Made by a program: the position numbers and the translations under genes. From Apostichopus japonicus (taxonomy: Eukaryota; Echinodermata; Holothuroidea; Aspidochirotida; Stichopodidae), in NCBI RefSeq assembly GCF_037975245.1, contig NC_092570.1:8369001-8433000 (forward strand): a stretch of DNA of 64,000 nt, written 5' to 3'. Shown in pieces: positions 23,215 to 40,000 of the stretch. Numbering within the stretch: the stretch's first letter is position 1; every line of letters starts with the position of its first letter. Under the pieces are notes generated by a model. That model was given only the letters and a program-made list of their open reading frames with translations, ran no database searches and was not told where the DNA came from.

Positions 23215-24825
23215 ATGTTTTAAAGCATTCACGGGTTCTGGGTGTCTACAATTTCAGTTATATATTGGCAAAGTATTTGCATTGTTCGGAAGCTTATAGT
23301 GGTGAAATGAATTGGATCTATGTGTAAATGCCCATGGTTAGGGGTGTCAATAAGGTTCGACGTGCCCCCTCCCCCCCCCCCCGGCCTTCGTCGTGACGCC
23401 CTGCACATTGTTTTGTTGGGCTAAATTTGAAAAACAATAGTGGTATTTGAGGAATTGTATGGATTTCCTTCCATGATCTGAATAAGTAATCTTCTTTACA
23501 TATTTTTAAACGAAGAAATATCTATACACAAGTAATTTATGTATTTCTTGCAAGCAACATCGGGGAATTTAGGATGCCTGTGTTTGGTAGCATTGAAAAC
23601 GCTTTGTGGCGTCTTAATCTGTTTTTTTTTAGATCAGTTCTATATATGATCCTATTTTACTTCTATTGGGTATAACGAGGCTAAATCAGAGGATGTGCTT
23701 GACTAAGTCCACTCAGGCTTTGAAGACCACTCCAAATAACCTTTCAGTGGTGAAATCGGTAAAGATGAATAACAACTTGATGTTTATGGACGGAGGGAGA
23801 ATTGGGATGGTTCCATATTGTTCTTCACGCCTATAGTGCTACAGACTTATGTGCTTGTAACACGAAGGTGGTAACCTCTTATATTAGTCTTGTTCAAGAC
23901 CGTGGATGTCTGTTGTCAGTATTATACTCACGATCTCGAATTTCTACCAGCCCGCCCTCTAATTTCACCTCAGTTAGCTGTTCGGAGTATGAAGGCTTCA
24001 CGGAATAAAAATGAGGTCGTCGTCAAATAGTAAGATGACGAATAGTCGGTCGTATTATACAGCTTGGGAAGAAAAAAACAGACAGTCTAGATATATAGAC
24101 TATAGTAACCTCTAGATTTTACAGTTTATAATGTTCCTGGGATGTAACTTACATAGCCAAAAAGTCTACACTGGATAACCTGCGTATGTATCCAACTAGG
24201 TTTGCCCCAAACTAGCTAGTAAAATAACGACGGTTAGGGCAATTTAAAATTGCTCTAAAAGTGATACATTGGCCAAAAATTGTCTGCAGGTAGTGTTTGG
24301 TAAAGTATATTTCTCTAGAATTATGGCTAATTGAAACCGCCTAAGGTTAAAGATTTCGTATGTTAGTTAAGGGGGAGAACTACTCTTCCCTGCAGGTCAT
24401 ATGAAACCGATATAATATAACAGCCTATAGTAGTAGAGATTTACATTAACACAGTACTATATTTGAGAGCAGTGAGATGAGCATTTTCCTCTCATTTTAA
24501 CATTTAAAACTCGTTTATGATGATGACGTCATATACAGTGATAGTTATGAGTATACGGCACACAGTGTAAGCCCGGAATCCCATGCATGACGTCACATCT
24601 ACAGCGTGACGTCACGAATGTCTGGCACGGTACGTAAAAGCGCAGCAGTGTCAACAGATTCCATGTAGTAGGCCTAGCCTACTAACTATAGCACACATTT
24701 TTTGCGCAGACCACCATATGTTGCTAATGTTTAGTGATAGTGCAGTAATGATATTCTCCAGTACCATGACATTATGAGATAGTTATACAGCAGAGGATGT
24801 GCTTCACTAAAAAAAACCCAGCTCG
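23215..24825. other. Region downstream of the transporter
   Basis: Presumably includes the 3' untranslated region. A C-run lies near 23370. No further exon was recognised, and no polyadenylation signal can be assigned with confidence. Confidence 0.4.
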
Positions 24826-24996
24826 AATCACTCCAAGATTAATGTATGTCGTCCAGTTACAGAGTTGTTGACAATTGACAATTCATAATCATGGACGTGA
24901 AATATGAATAAAAGAGACTGACTTCGGTCAGCTTGCGGCTTTGATAAGCCAATGAGGCTTGTTCGCGAGTTCCTGCTTGCAGGAGGATCTAAAGTA
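24826..24996 (+). mobile_element. tRNA-derived SINE, copy 2, head-truncated
   Basis: Starts at the B-box-like GCTCGAATCACTCC and runs through the shared body (GACTGACTTCGGTCAGC, GAGTTCCTGCTTGCAGGAGG). The A-box region is missing. Orientation is opposite to copies 1 and 3. Confidence 0.75.
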
Positions 24997-26132
24997 CATA
25001 CAGTATAGCAGTTGGATGAATTCAAATTGTTATTCTGCAGGTAATACCGCCCATCGCTATACCGACGCTATAGGCATACTGTACGGAATGTACAACTAAT
25101 TAACCTTAGTTCGTTCGTTTGGTACAGAAGAAACATTGGGAAGTTTGCTTTAGTTTCCTCATTAATTGCTATTATATTGAACAAAGTTCAAAGTATAACC
25201 AAATTAAAAATGCTAAATTTTGGTTGGATTATTAGTAAACCATTTTCTGTGTCCTTAATTTGTCTTGTTTTCCTTCGTTTTCCTTTCTTTTTCTTAATGT
25301 TTGTGCTTTTGTGTTTTTTTTTTCATTTCGTTTTGCTTGTTTGCTTTGTTTTTTTTTTTGGCGATGGGAGATGGGTTCAATACCCGGGGGGGGGGGGATA
25401 GACAACTTCCACAGCCTGGTGTGCATTCAGTTGATCACTATAAAAATTACTTTAAAAATCACTTTAACATTAATTTCAGTTAAATCTGCAAAGACGTTAG
25501 AAACCGCGTCAATTCTTAATGCTGTATATAGAGTTGTCTTTATTAACGGTCAGCCTAATTAACTCAAGTGGTCACTCTCGGCTCGACAAGTCCGACTTGT
25601 TAACGTCACGTTCTCCCTTCTTCTTCTTCTTCTTCTTCTTCTTCTTCTTCTTCTTCTTCTTCTTCTTCTTCTTCTTTTGCTTATCAAGTGTAGAACTGAT
25701 GTTGAATTAAACATGAAGTTATCTCGGCTCTCGTCATCAAGGTCAATATAGAAAAGATCCTTTTGAAAAATGAAACAATATCGTCGTGGAGATTCTCGTC
25801 GATAAAACATAAAATTACAACTCACAGAATTAAGTACGCCTGTTAGTTTATTGAAGCTTAGAAATAAGTCAAATATGTTGTTGTTTTTTATTAGTTTTTG
25901 ACCTTTTAGTGATTACCAGCGGCATAATTGACTTAGATGCTGGTTCGGTATACAGCCTTGCAATGCATGCACGTTCTATATACTCAGTTTCAGTGGATGC
26001 CCTCACTGTTGTTACAGTTGTTGTTGTTTTTTCCAAAGTATAATTTTTCCACCAGATTCTCATCATCCTGGACACGTCTTTTTTGCCAGAATGATTCTAG
26101 AGTATGTTGTTATAACTTGGAGAATTCATATC
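24997..26132. other. Non-coding stretch with microsatellites
   Basis: Contains a T-rich zone at 25290-25365, a G-run at 25386 and a (TTC)n run at 25617-25677. Frames here encode only low-complexity peptide. Confidence 0.5.
25617..25677. repeat. (TTC)n microsatellite, ~20 units
   Basis: Uninterrupted CTT/TTC triplets on the plus strand (GAA on the minus strand). Long purine-pyrimidine tracts of this kind can form triplex DNA. Confidence 0.95.
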
Positions 26133-27907
26133 CAGTGGCGTAGCCAGGATTTTTTCAGTGGGGAGGGGGGCGCTGGGGGGCTTGAACATTTCCTGGGGGC
26201 CTTGACCATTTTTTGTTACTATCTAAGCGGAGCGCCACCATGAGTTGGCGCGCAGCGCACAGAAAATGTTTAGCTAAAAAGGCCTCCTAGATCGTTGGAA
26301 ATGACACTTCCCAGGCCTTCTAAGCTGCTCTAAAGTTTTCTCAACATCCTTTATTTTGAAATCCCATGTTTTGATATGGTCATCAAATAGTTTAGTGAAA
26401 TGAAAAAAAAAAACAATCTTGTAAGTTACTTTGAAATATCATGACATATCTTTTGTGAGTTTCACACCGGCATTGACATTTTTCGACAAATCTGCAAATT
26501 GCGCGTGGAAAATAAAGAAAGATTGACTGGGCTTTCAGCCAAGTAACATACTGAAATGACCGAACTATATGTCAAACTGACATCAAAGATTGCGTCTGAA
26601 ATATTATTAGGGTGATAGACTGATTGGCCGGCAGTGGCGGGGCTAGGGGTTTTGGTCAGGGGGCGAGAATGGCCTGTAGGGGCGCTTTCGATACTATCTA
26701 AGCGGAGCGCCACCACAGGTTGGCGCGGAGCGTACAGATTTTTTTTGAGTAAAGATATTCCCTAGATCGCCGGAAATGACCCTTTCCGGGCCTTGCTAAT
26801 TTGCAGATAAACGAAGAATAAATATGTGTCATCGCCATTTGTGACAAGTCGGAAGTTTATATGGGTGTTGAAAGTACATGCGCTTCATCACAATCCCTGT
26901 GGCATCTTTATGAGTGCTCATGTTTTCGAAAAAATAGATCGAACACCCCGTACAGTTCTTGGAAAGAGTTTCGTACAACAGAATTAAGTGCCGATAAATT
27001 AAATACCGCCGTACGTTAGAGTATTTTGTCAGTAAACTACACCAACAAAATGTGACAAATGTCAATAGGTAGATGAGAGTGCAATTAAAAAGTCAATAAT
27101 CGCGAATAAGTAAAAACAAGCTGAAAAGGGCACCAGCAGTCCATTTGAGTCCGTCAGGGGGGGAGGGGCATCCGCCCCTGCGCCCCTGACTGTTTGGACG
27201 CTCCGCCACTGTTGGCCGGTAGTTCTCAGCGATAGTGTTGTCTCCTTTCTTGAAAATTTGTTTTTTTAGCGGTTTAAAGAGCATCAGGGTACGTCCCAGA
27301 AGTGAAAACCCGATTGAAAATGTAACAGGGTATCGAGGCAATGACGCGAGCAATGATGTGAGAAATGATGTCAGCATTTTTTACCTTTTAACATCTTCTT
27401 TGGCATTCAAGTACCTGGAAACCACCTTTCTATAAGGGTATAGTATTGCTCACTAGCTTGTTTGATCAGTTAATGCGCACTGGTTACAAGATACCGATTG
27501 GCTGTTTGTATTAGTATTTATTTGTATGTTAGGGATTATGGATATTTTAAAAAGAGTGACAAAGGCAAAGTTTGCCCGAACAGTCGAACACACAGATGCA
27601 GTAGTAAACATTATGTGCGTTGTAGTCTTGTAGAGCAGGAATTATATTATTCGACGGTCGTTAACATGCGTTTTCAGTACAGTGCGACAACTGTAGACTT
27701 CTCGGCCTATGCGCTGTCACGTCAGGTTTTTCAGCAACTATAGCCTACTGCCGGTCCGCGGTCGAAGGGTCGTTCACGAGTGGTCATCATGGAATTTCGA
27801 GACCATTCAGACCAATGATATATTTTTCGCACATGTAATTTTTTTTCGACACCCAAAATCCCAGTGGGGGCGACTGTCGCCCCCCCCCCCTCGTAGCTAC
27901 GCCACTG
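26133..27907. mobile_element. Outer hAT element, ~1.8 kb, interrupted by a nested one
   Basis: Starts CAGTGGCGTAGCCAGGAT and ends GTAGCTACGCCACTG. The flanking octamers are TTCATATC (26125-26132) and TTCATAAC (27908-27915), 7 of 8 identical. Interior motifs (AAGCGGAGCGCCACCATGAG, then GATCGTTGGAAATGACAC) are related to those in the nested element. No transposase frame is visible. Confidence 0.85.
26632..27211. mobile_element. Nested hAT MITE
   Basis: Starts CAGTGGCGGGGCTAGG and ends GGACGCTCCGCCACTG. It has a perfect 8-bp target duplication TTGGCCGG (26624-26631 and 27212-27219). It is 580 bp long. It inserted into the older element at 26133-27907, and the two share the internal AAGCGGAGCGCCACCA segment, so they are relatives. 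Confidence 0.9.
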
Positions 27908-27915
27908 TTCATAAC

Positions 27916-29147
27916 TAAGTCAATGAATATGTTGAGGGTGCCGGGTGGTACGGTAGTCAAATTCTTGCTGAACGACTCAACATGCAGCAGTGACCGTTAT
28001 TTGGTTTTCATCACATTTTGATGAAGGGGAATGGGGCGGGGTGGGAGGGGCTGGGGTGTTGCTGATTTACCTTTAGTATTCCAGCGTATAGGATTATATT
28101 CCTCTACATTCTCAATCTAGCATTATACAATAGGGCCAATGCATCATTTTCATTCATTTTCGTGGACTGTATTATTCTCATTTTTCTGAAGCTGAAGATC
28201 CGCTTATATAGGGATGAACCGTAAGTTTTATTTCAGACCCAGATTTGAGTATTGTTGATTCTGACGGTTCGTTTGTTTTATGTTAGGTTTCCTATGCTAC
28301 TTTATTCTAGCAGCTGCACAGAAAAAAGAAAAGGAATAATCTACGTAAAAATAAAATATAAAGTTACAGCAACAACAATAGAACCACCAGAAGACATAAT
28401 GAAAAAAGAGAAATAATAGGAAATCGTTCCAAGTCGATAAAGGAGAAATTGAAATTAAACACTACATAAATGTATATTGCCGTGTAGCGTGCAGTATAAA
28501 CCATACATAATCTATGTGTTGATGACTTAGTTTAGGGAATTGCGATCATAAAAACAACAGTTTTTCGCTAATGCATCTTCGCTGCTTATATATCTATACG
28601 GTGGCAGATTCGGTTACTTAGCAACAATTATTGTGCGCATGTACAACCCATTTAAGTAGCGAGGCCTGACAAAATGTGTGCGTGCGCGATCATACAAGGA
28701 ATTTCAGCTTCACGTAAAGAATGGACGTATATATCTCGGAATTTATTAAGACGGTGAGCTGGCTTACAATGTAGACAATTACAAGAATGGTGGAGCATGC
28801 CGTGTAGAAGATAACTAAACTGTGAAGCAGAAGACTGGGAGGTGAGTATATGACTTTTGTGGTGAATCTGGCAGTAGCTCTTGTTTTTTATTACCGGTTT
28901 ACTTCTTCTCAGTATAAAATGAAACATAATAAGTAACATGTAAACATATCTTATTCGCGAGTGACCGCAAACTATTAATATAAACATCTATATACTATAT
29001 CTAAATATCTAAAACATTCCAACACTTAAACATAGATGTCTGGTATATGACTGCTAATATATATATTTATATAAAAAAATTATACAGATATGGGTACACC
29101 CTATATATCAAAGAATTTGCATTAATACCCATATCACTTTGGGCACG
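27916..29147. other. Non-coding stretch
   Basis: No confident exon. A 100-bp piece ending at 28219 before GTAAGT is open in one frame but has no supporting partner exon. Nothing else recognised. Confidence 0.45.
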
Positions 29148-29149
29148 TA

Positions 29150-29205
<56 letters not shown>

Positions 29206-29285
29206 GTATATATTTATATGTATATTATGTATATATGTATATATATATGTATATGTATATATATATATGTATACATATGTGTATA

Positions 29286-29333
<48 letters not shown>

Positions 29334-29335
29334 GA
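29148..29335. repeat. (AT)n/(GTAT)n microsatellite
   Basis: Long alternating TA tract with scattered GTATAT and CATATG interruptions. Frames across it (Tyr-Ile repeats) are artefacts. Confidence 0.95.
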
Positions 29336-31456
29336 CAATGTGTCTAACTATTGGCCTATATAATATCATCTTATAAGACGCGGTCAAAACAACTTTTAGT
29401 CTCATAGCGTGCATGTATATAGAGCTATATTGCTTCACTGACTCAGTGTCTGTTTGGACTTTCTTATGACATTAATCTATATTGCATGTTAATGCCGGAT
29501 TTTATGCATGTCCATTTATCAATCGTATAACGGAACATGCGTTAATGAAGAGCGTAATGGACTCTCCATGGTGTTCCAGTGTGTTTGAGTTTAACAACTG
29601 GGATCATATATGTAGTACCGACAAGCAGAATAATGTAAATGATGAAGGAAAAGACAATTGCTTGTTCGTTCGTTCGTTCGTTTGTTCGTTCAATCTTGTG
29701 TATCTCCAAATATGCGTAAAGACAAAACTTTCTTGGACACGTGAATGTACTTTATACATCTGAGTTCCAATTTTTTGATTCCTAGACTATAAATAGATTC
29801 CACAGAGCGCCAGTTGACGTGTATGGTTATTAGAAAAATGCATAATATTTAGATGAATCGTTTCAAGTTGAACATTTATTGTAGTATTTCAGAATACGCG
29901 AGCGTCGAGTATAAATTTCAATTTCAAAATGAAATAGATTTATATATGAACAATTTATATGGATATATAATGATATGTTTATGAAAGTGAGAAATTAATT
30001 CAAATGTAGCCGGTATCGTCTACTAATGATATAATCTTGAATTGGTTCCTTGGAATTATTTCTTCCATGGAACAAGTGTCGTATACTGACCTTGAAGGGG
30101 GATGTATAGGTTCACACAGTCGTATATCACTTTCGTTGATAACCACTCATTATATGTACATATAGGGTATAGAGGGGAGGACCATAGGCAAGTGGCCCGG
30201 TGGCTTGATAGGGCCCGGGAAATATGGGATAAGAATAATGTATTCTCATTTGTATTCATACATAATGAAAGAAGAAGATTGTAAAAAATGACCCGGTAAC
30301 ATAATTGGCGTATACTTTGATATACGGTACGAGGCCTGCATACCCCCCCCCCCCCCTTCCCACCATTTACTTGTAATCTGTGAGGGCGTAGGCTCCACCG
30401 TTGGAAATCCAACATTTGTAAACAAGACGTCCACACGTCAGTCTTCTAAATTTGCTTTGTTTCTGTATCCAGCATAGCATGTACGTATATATATACTTAC
30501 GGTATTCTGTAATGCTATATATAGCTGCAGAAGTGCTGAATCGTATGCGACCGAACGACACAAGCAAAATAATTCCAAAATAATCGTTCTCGCTTATTTA
30601 CGTCTTTTACATAACACTAAATGGTGATATTCTTGTTCTTCGCCTAATTACTGATCGGTACAACGAAATATTAACTTGATTTTGAATTGTCCTTGTTTTG
30701 TTATATAAGATGAGACTTCAGCCTGAGGTTGTCAATCTATACGTGTTGAGTTACGGGGCTTTACGGAATTAACGACACACTGACGACAGAGAGAAAAAAA
30801 CGTATATATGTGTTATTATCAAAACAAGAACAAATGGATTCTTATATCAACAGAGACTGAGATATTAGTGTAGTTTCAGCAGCGTCTGGACAAAAACCTG
30901 TCAAAATAGGAATTAGAAGAATCTGACAAAAAGACAAATCAATACAATATATATGTAGGCCCATGCATGCTTATACGGTGTATACGTAATAACCTACATT
31001 AGTCATTTTCCCTACAACTTAATCTAACTATATCGATATTATAGAGAAATCAAATGTAACCCCCATATTTTCAGTTGTTGCTATTGTTAGCCCTGGAGCA
31101 ACTGTCCTGCATGCATGGTGATATTATATATACATATAAATAAAATGAAATGTCAATACTATATCTATATATATATATATATAGAAACTAGCAATAATAG
31201 ATCATTCTAGCCCTAATCTCCTGAACAAAAGGTCTGAAATCCTCGCAAGCTGCAGACACCAACCAAAACACCCCCAAAATAAAGTCAAGACTAAGATGAA
31301 AGAGAGATAGCTTTTTAGTACACCTCCTGACGATTACTAGTAAGCATGAAACTCTGAGTAGAGGTTTGGCTGCAAAATTCAAAATTTACATTACGCTCTT
31401 CTTCATAACGCGGAATTGAGCACTCTGTCGTGTTCTACTTGGAACATTTTATACAC
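29336..31456. other. Non-coding stretch
   Basis: Contains a short GTTC/GTTT run at 29664-29692 and a C-run at 30344. No exon-like frame. Confidence 0.5.
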
Positions 31457-31697
<241 letters not shown>

Positions 31698-34600
31698 TGC
31701 AAACTTTTCAGCAGCGTGTTTTATTATATGCTAAAGTTTCGTTATTCTAATGAACTAAGGAACAATTTCAAGTACACTAACATTTGCACGTTTACTGTGA
31801 ACAGAAATTCAATTCTGTCGTTGTGGAAGTCGGTTTAACGGAATGAACAAACATATTTTGTGTCGTTTTGAACAAGAAGTTTTCATGTACTTCCCTAGAA
31901 GTTTGATAAGACGTATTCATGTTAGTTTATTGTGTCTGAAGCATCACTATGTATGTGCAACATATATCGTTAACACCATGTCCGCCATGTTGATAAAACC
32001 ACAGCGTTCTGTCATTATGTTGACCAAAGCTAAAGCCTCGCACACCACACTGAAAACATCGCAACTTCACTTATCGTGTTGTTAACTCCACAACCTTTAT
32101 CCATCATGGTATATTAAATATATTATTGTTAATATATTATAAAACTGTTAATATAATAAAACTGATTCAAATAATCGTTTTGTTTTAAAAAAAATGCAAC
32201 AATGCTTACGAATAGTTCTTAACATTTTGTCGGCACCTTAACATTTCCATATCTAAACCTACATCAATCCATTCACTCATTCCCTACCCTGTGTGATATC
32301 GTATTTACGTGTAAATAAAATGCGTATTAGTACATAGGACCTGTAGTTTAATAGTATTATGCGTGGGTGTGTAAACTGCGACTGCACTTTATGTTATTAT
32401 CTCATTCGAAACTTCATTTTGGGCTTCTTATCCTTTAAAGGTCATCATTGGCGTGTTGGAAGACATTTAACAGGGTGGGGAAGGGGGGGGGGGGGAGGTG
32501 GCCGAAGGCGTTTGCCTATAAATGTCATCATTTTGATGCTTCCAGACTGGCAATGTACACGCGTTTAATCAGTCCTTAACGGTTAATACATTTTTGTATT
32601 CCATTAACCACAAAACCTTTTTACTCGGTTACTTGATGCTTTCATAAATGATTATGCAGAAGTTTTATGGGTTGCGTTATTCATTAATATGCATACTCAT
32701 TAATATGCATTCTTATTTATGCCCGAGCAAAAATACATATTAAAGTGGGTATATATGGTCTGGTGTATACACCTGTTACATATGTTATGATTTATTCTGA
32801 AAAGAAAACAACGAATTATAAAAGCAAGAAAAACAAAAATACACTTTGATATGCACGCATCAAATAAGCAGTAACAAGCAGCTTGGACGGTGGTATTAAA
32901 TATTTACAATCGAAACAAATTTAAAGCAAGTGAGCGAAAAAAATAGATAGATAAGAATATTAGAAAAATAAAACAAAGCGACAACGAAGAGAATCAACGA
33001 TACAACAATTGGAAGTCACTATTAATCTGTACGAAAATTTGAACGAATAAGGAAATCTGAATATCTGACGAAGTTATAACTAAAGAGAAATATATGAATA
33101 TATAATATAGGCTATGGTTTTATATGCATATATAATATATGCATATATAATATATGCAGTGTAGCATAGCATGGCGTGGTAACGCTTCAGATGACTCTAG
33201 ATCGACTCTAGGTAACTCTAGAGGCCCTAGATCGAATTCCGCACATATACTGGGATTTTTAGCTGTGTTATATATAGTAGGCCTATGTCATTTACAATGT
33301 ATTGTACAGTCAGCATATTAAAATAAACCATTTATATGTTATTTGCAGCATAGTTAGGTATACAACACGCTCCAGCTTACATGTCTCCTCACTTCTGCAC
33401 TTTTTCATCTAACTTGGTGTTTGTAGTATAATGAATCATGTGATATACGATGGTGTGAGACCCAACCACGAGTCCAATTGAGAGTATATATGGTTCAACA
33501 TTTGTTCATGTACCAAGCAGCAGAAATGTATGTACAATGGATAGATGAATAATTTGTGTATGTTTCAGTATCTCGTAAACTTCTATCTTATATGCTGCCT
33601 CTTTACTGTTGCACTTTCTTTATCTACCACTATGTCTACCTATAAGAAGATTTTAACCCGCTGATCACTCTATTGCTTTGAAATTAAATTATCGAAGAAG
33701 ATTGTAACCCCCCACCCCCCCCCCCCAAAAAAAATTGAAAGAAAACTTCCGCATGTTACAAGCTGTAGATCGTTTTAAGCAAACAGCACATGTGCCTATA
33801 TTTAAACAATGGTTACACCATATCCCTCATCATGCGAGAAACGGAAACACATCGTCATAAAAGTTACACAAAAGTTAAAAAAACGCAAATTACATATATA
33901 GAAGCAAATACGTGTCTGTAAAATTTAACATTTTGGTTTTCCGCCTTTTCTCTCCCTCTCCCCCCCCCCCCCCCTCAGATATCAGGAGGCACGCTTCTCC
34001 CTTTAATAAGGCGATTCTATGCGGAGTGATTCGACTGGTGAAAGAATGAATTAACCATGAAGTAACTAATCTCTTCCGCACGAAGACACGTGACTGCATC
34101 CGTCGTTACGATAGACTGCTTATTCTGATTGGCAGACGATGGAACTCCGACTGATCTCAGACTAAAGAGAATTTCTATATATCCGTGAGTGACGACACTT
34201 GAAAATCGTTAACCGTGTCAACATACGTTCATTTACCACTTTTCGCCTTGTTTGTTCGTGCGGCGGAAAGATCTCTTATCTGTTGGGAGAGTACACATAT
34301 TATGATGCGTTTGTTTGTTAAAAGTACCTCGTGCGCATTAGAGAAATCAATAACGCATTATGTACGTCAATTCTGTCTGTCTTCATCAACAATTCCATAG
34401 CAATATATGGGCATGAATGATCGAAACATATGCCATATTATTCTATTTACAGGCAACACAGATGGTTATCTTGTTTAAAGTAGCAATATTGAGATCCAGT
34501 TTATTAATCTTCTCTCTCCATTTTAAGAGTTTTATAAAGTAAATGGGGGGGGGGGGGAACAGGCATTTCATAGATTGACATCTTTTCACGGCGGTGGAAC

Positions 34601-35246
34601 ACCTGAGGGCACGTGGGAATCGCGTCCCGTGAACCCCTCTCCACTTTAGTGGAAAAAAACTGGGCAACTGGCCCCATTTGTTATTTAAAATGTGCTGTTT
34701 TTTATTCTTCGAAAACTGCAGAAAAAAGTTCCATTATTGGTTTATTTAAAAAAAAAACTCTCGAATAGACCTATCACCAGGAATTGTGGTACGGAATGCA
34801 CAGTTAATTTGTTTTTGATAATTTGAGGTCCTTTTGTGGTTGTCCGGTCACATGGTCCACATCCCCTCGAAGGCTTTGCACTCTTCCCGCCCCCCCCCCC
34901 GCTCCCCAACCAAAATTCAACCCATCGTCTGTCAATCATGCATGGATTGTTTTATATAATGCTGAGAGAGAGATATCCCTATATACAAAGTCTATATACA
35001 TCTGTTTGGTCGCTTTTATCAAATGTTTTCATAAATAATATAAGAAACTTGATAACAATTACTACCTAAATTTATATAATTATGCAAGGAAATTAGGATT
35101 CATTCCAGTCTCCATAATTTAGTTATTTCTGTCGCATATTATTTCATCTTTTTCCACTTCTATCTTTGCACAATTTTCTCGTAATATCAGATGGCTAATC
35201 ATTTTGGAGGTTACTACTAGACCAGAATTTTCTATTGAAGTATAAG
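31698..35246. other. Non-coding stretch
   Basis: No coding feature recognised. Short direct repeats TTAATATGCAT occur at 32684-32709, and TATGCATATATAATA repeats at 33120-33158. Poly-G/C runs lie near 32482, 33715, 33961, 34547 and 34888. The 3' end presumably holds the promoter and 5' untranslated region of the gene at 35247. Confidence 0.45.
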
Positions 35247-37031
<1,785 letters not shown>

Positions 37032-40000
37032 AGGACGGTGCTATAATGATGTAACCAAAAGAATTAAGAGCTAATTACTTCCATGTTGAGATGTAAGATA
37101 CAAGAAAACATCTCTGCACTCTGATTGATCGAAGTATACATAAGCTGTCTGATGATTTCGTCACATAGTCTGTCGCTCTTCTGTTCACTATCGCACCTCC
37201 CTCCGCAAAGAACGCCACGCGTACGTCTTGCATATTCGAGGTGATATAGATATATACCTCATACAGTAAATTGCTTGAATGAATGTTTTGAGATGTGGAA
37301 AATGGTCAAGAAATAGCTATCATCTGTTTTTATTAATCATAACGAAAAGAAGAAGCAAAAACGCCATCCCAGCTAAACAAGTAATGACACAGGGATCACC
37401 ACATAAATAGGAGTGGATGACGAAATGGGAACATGACTGAATTCATTTTTTTTTTGCTCTTTCAAATAGCATTCATATCTAATTTCCCAGTCAGTCGCCA
37501 TGGTTTGATATACTTATATACTCCTTTGAAATGTAAACGTCTTTTGATACGTGGTTTATGTGAAACGTTGTGATAACGCATTCTTTCTGGATACTAATTT
37601 AATACTAATTTACAGGTCTAGAGACCTACTTCTAATACATTTCACATCTCGTACAATACATTTATAATGTTAGAGGCCTACGTCTACACGACCTCTGGTC
37701 GCCTGTACCATCATTACACATGTTCTGACGACATCAGCACGTGAATGGATTACGCACAATATGAATAACTTGGACACCTGGAAATTAGTCTGGTCTGATT
37801 GCGTAACGTCGACAAGTACGATGGATTATCCTCTCATATGCTTTTATATATGTTTTTATATATGTTTTTGATAAGCATCTCAGTATTTACTAACTTCTAG
37901 TTTCAAGTGTTTTATTTGTCTTCATGCTAACGTATCTGCTATAGCATATTGGATGGCAGAGAACATGTATAGTCCTGGTTATAGTCTTTCAAATAGAAAC
38001 ACGACAATTCTTGTGTGCCACAGTATGTATGCGCCGACGAGGGGTAGGGGAGGGGGTAGCACCACTCCATCGGGTTGGAGTATATGTTTTATATATTTCC
38101 ATCTTTGACAATTCAGTGTTATTTGCAGCTCACTTAGCTTTGAAGGTTACTGGGAGGCATGGTGTTGACGTGTCCCATGCATGTCCCTGGTGTTTCTAGT
38201 ATATACTTCAAGTCGTTTTGTTTTAATTTATGAAAACCCAGTTCTACAACCTTCAGAAACACTATGTTTAAAAAGTTTTTAAATATGTTTTGTCATATTC
38301 TATATTATTTGTACACAAATCACAATCAGACAACGTCTATCCTGGAAATTCCAAAGACGATGTTGAATAAAGTAATTAAGTACAGGAGTAAAACGTTATG
38401 GCTATATATATATTAGGCCTATTACTAATGGTGCTACATTGCTACAACAGGGTCCGCAACCGTGTGCTAAAAGAGCATAGAATTTATTTGTACTCATATT
38501 TCTAGTATTTCTATCCTCACATTTATTCAACTTTTTCAAGAATTAAAGAAACATGTCAGTTTTAAGGTGGGTGTTTCTCTTGATGGTGGGAGTTGGGGAT
38601 GGGGTACACTTTTATTGCTGATGGTGCCGGGAAGTTGCCCCTGTGTGCGGGTCCAGGAGGCGAAGCCCGTGAAGCTATAGTTTTCCAGATATTTCTTTGT
38701 CTCTCGAAAAGACTTTCAATGCACAAAGTATTAAAGGAGTTACTCTGAAATTTCTTCGAGACTGTTTTTCTTTTCTCTTTAGAAGAAATTGGGAGAAGGA
38801 AAGTGACTCGGACGCCCCTGAGTTCCAATGTGGTTTTATATGGTATAACGTGGTTAATCGTTTTTTGCACTAATTGGCACATTGTTCTGATGTATATATG
38901 AATGGTTTATTCTTCAATACTAACATTCACTACTTCTTTTACTTGTTAATGTTTTTTCTATATACGTTTCTTGATGACGTAGTGTCTGTGTTGTAATATC
39001 TTTGTTGCCATAGTGATATATGGTGGATTTATGGTGCTGGTCACTATATAACGTTCCTCATTGCACTGACATTGTGTTAAAAACTACTGCGGTGCTTGTT
39101 AAATCTTTTGTTTCAAGAAAATGACAAACGATGAATGCGTATATATATTTTTTGGAAAGTTAAACAGATTTATTAAAGGAGTTGTTTTTCCAATTTCGAC
39201 GTTCATATGATTTAGTAAACTGATACCATCAGTAATAAATATTTAGGCATAAAATATTTAGACATATAAAATATTTAGACATAAAACATAAAATATTTAG
39301 AAATCAAATTTCCATTGTATACTTTTTAGAGGTATGCGGAAAGAGAAAACTATATGTCACGTGCTGATATCTCACTATGTAATGTTAATTAAATTAACAA
39401 ACAAGGACTAATAATGTCGGCCTTCAATGGAGGACGCAGCCATGTATGTATGTGAAAGAAGCCGGATGGCTTATAACCATGTCTATACTTGCCTATACTT
39501 ACATGTATATACTCAAAACAACTGCCTGTATTGTCCACTTTTAAGACTAAACAACTGAATTGTTATTACATTATTTATTACAGATAAACGTCATATTTGT
39601 TTATTCAAACGACCTGTACATGTGCAGTTAACAATTCTCTCTTTAATTTTTAGTACGGCGTATGAATATTTCATAGCTTCCAAACCAGTCACGTCGCTGC
39701 TGTTGCTATGGTCTATTGATGCATCGCATCAACGTATTAGGCTTCTTATACATGTAGTAACAGGTGTTTCTACGTGTAATTCGCATTATAGTCTGCATAA
39801 TTCATATAAGAGGAAAGCAATAGTATTTCTATCTCTGTCACATTCTATGTATTTTTGTCACCGACTTCCCTGGAAGTTAATGGAATGAAACGGCTACATT
39901 TTCCACCGAGAGACATGACGTATACCACAACACCGACAAGATTAATGGAATATAAAGTAAAAGTACAGAAATATATTAGCAGCGAAACATAATAACAAGG

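Noticed and set aside
28120..28219. Exon-like segment ending in CC|GTAAGT
   Set aside because: Open for only about 33 codons, with no matching partner exon and no clear family resemblance.
28652..28987. 111-codon minus-strand frame
   Set aside because: No homology recognised, no splice context, composition typical of chance AT-rich frames.
29047..29438. Tyr-Ile repeat frames here, at 31403-31750 and at 53587-53787
   Set aside because: They are translations of (AT)n arrays.
35235..35246. Upstream TTG start for the MGCGSS protein
   Set aside because: Non-ATG, and it would bury the Gly2 acylation motif; the ATG at 35247 is preferred.
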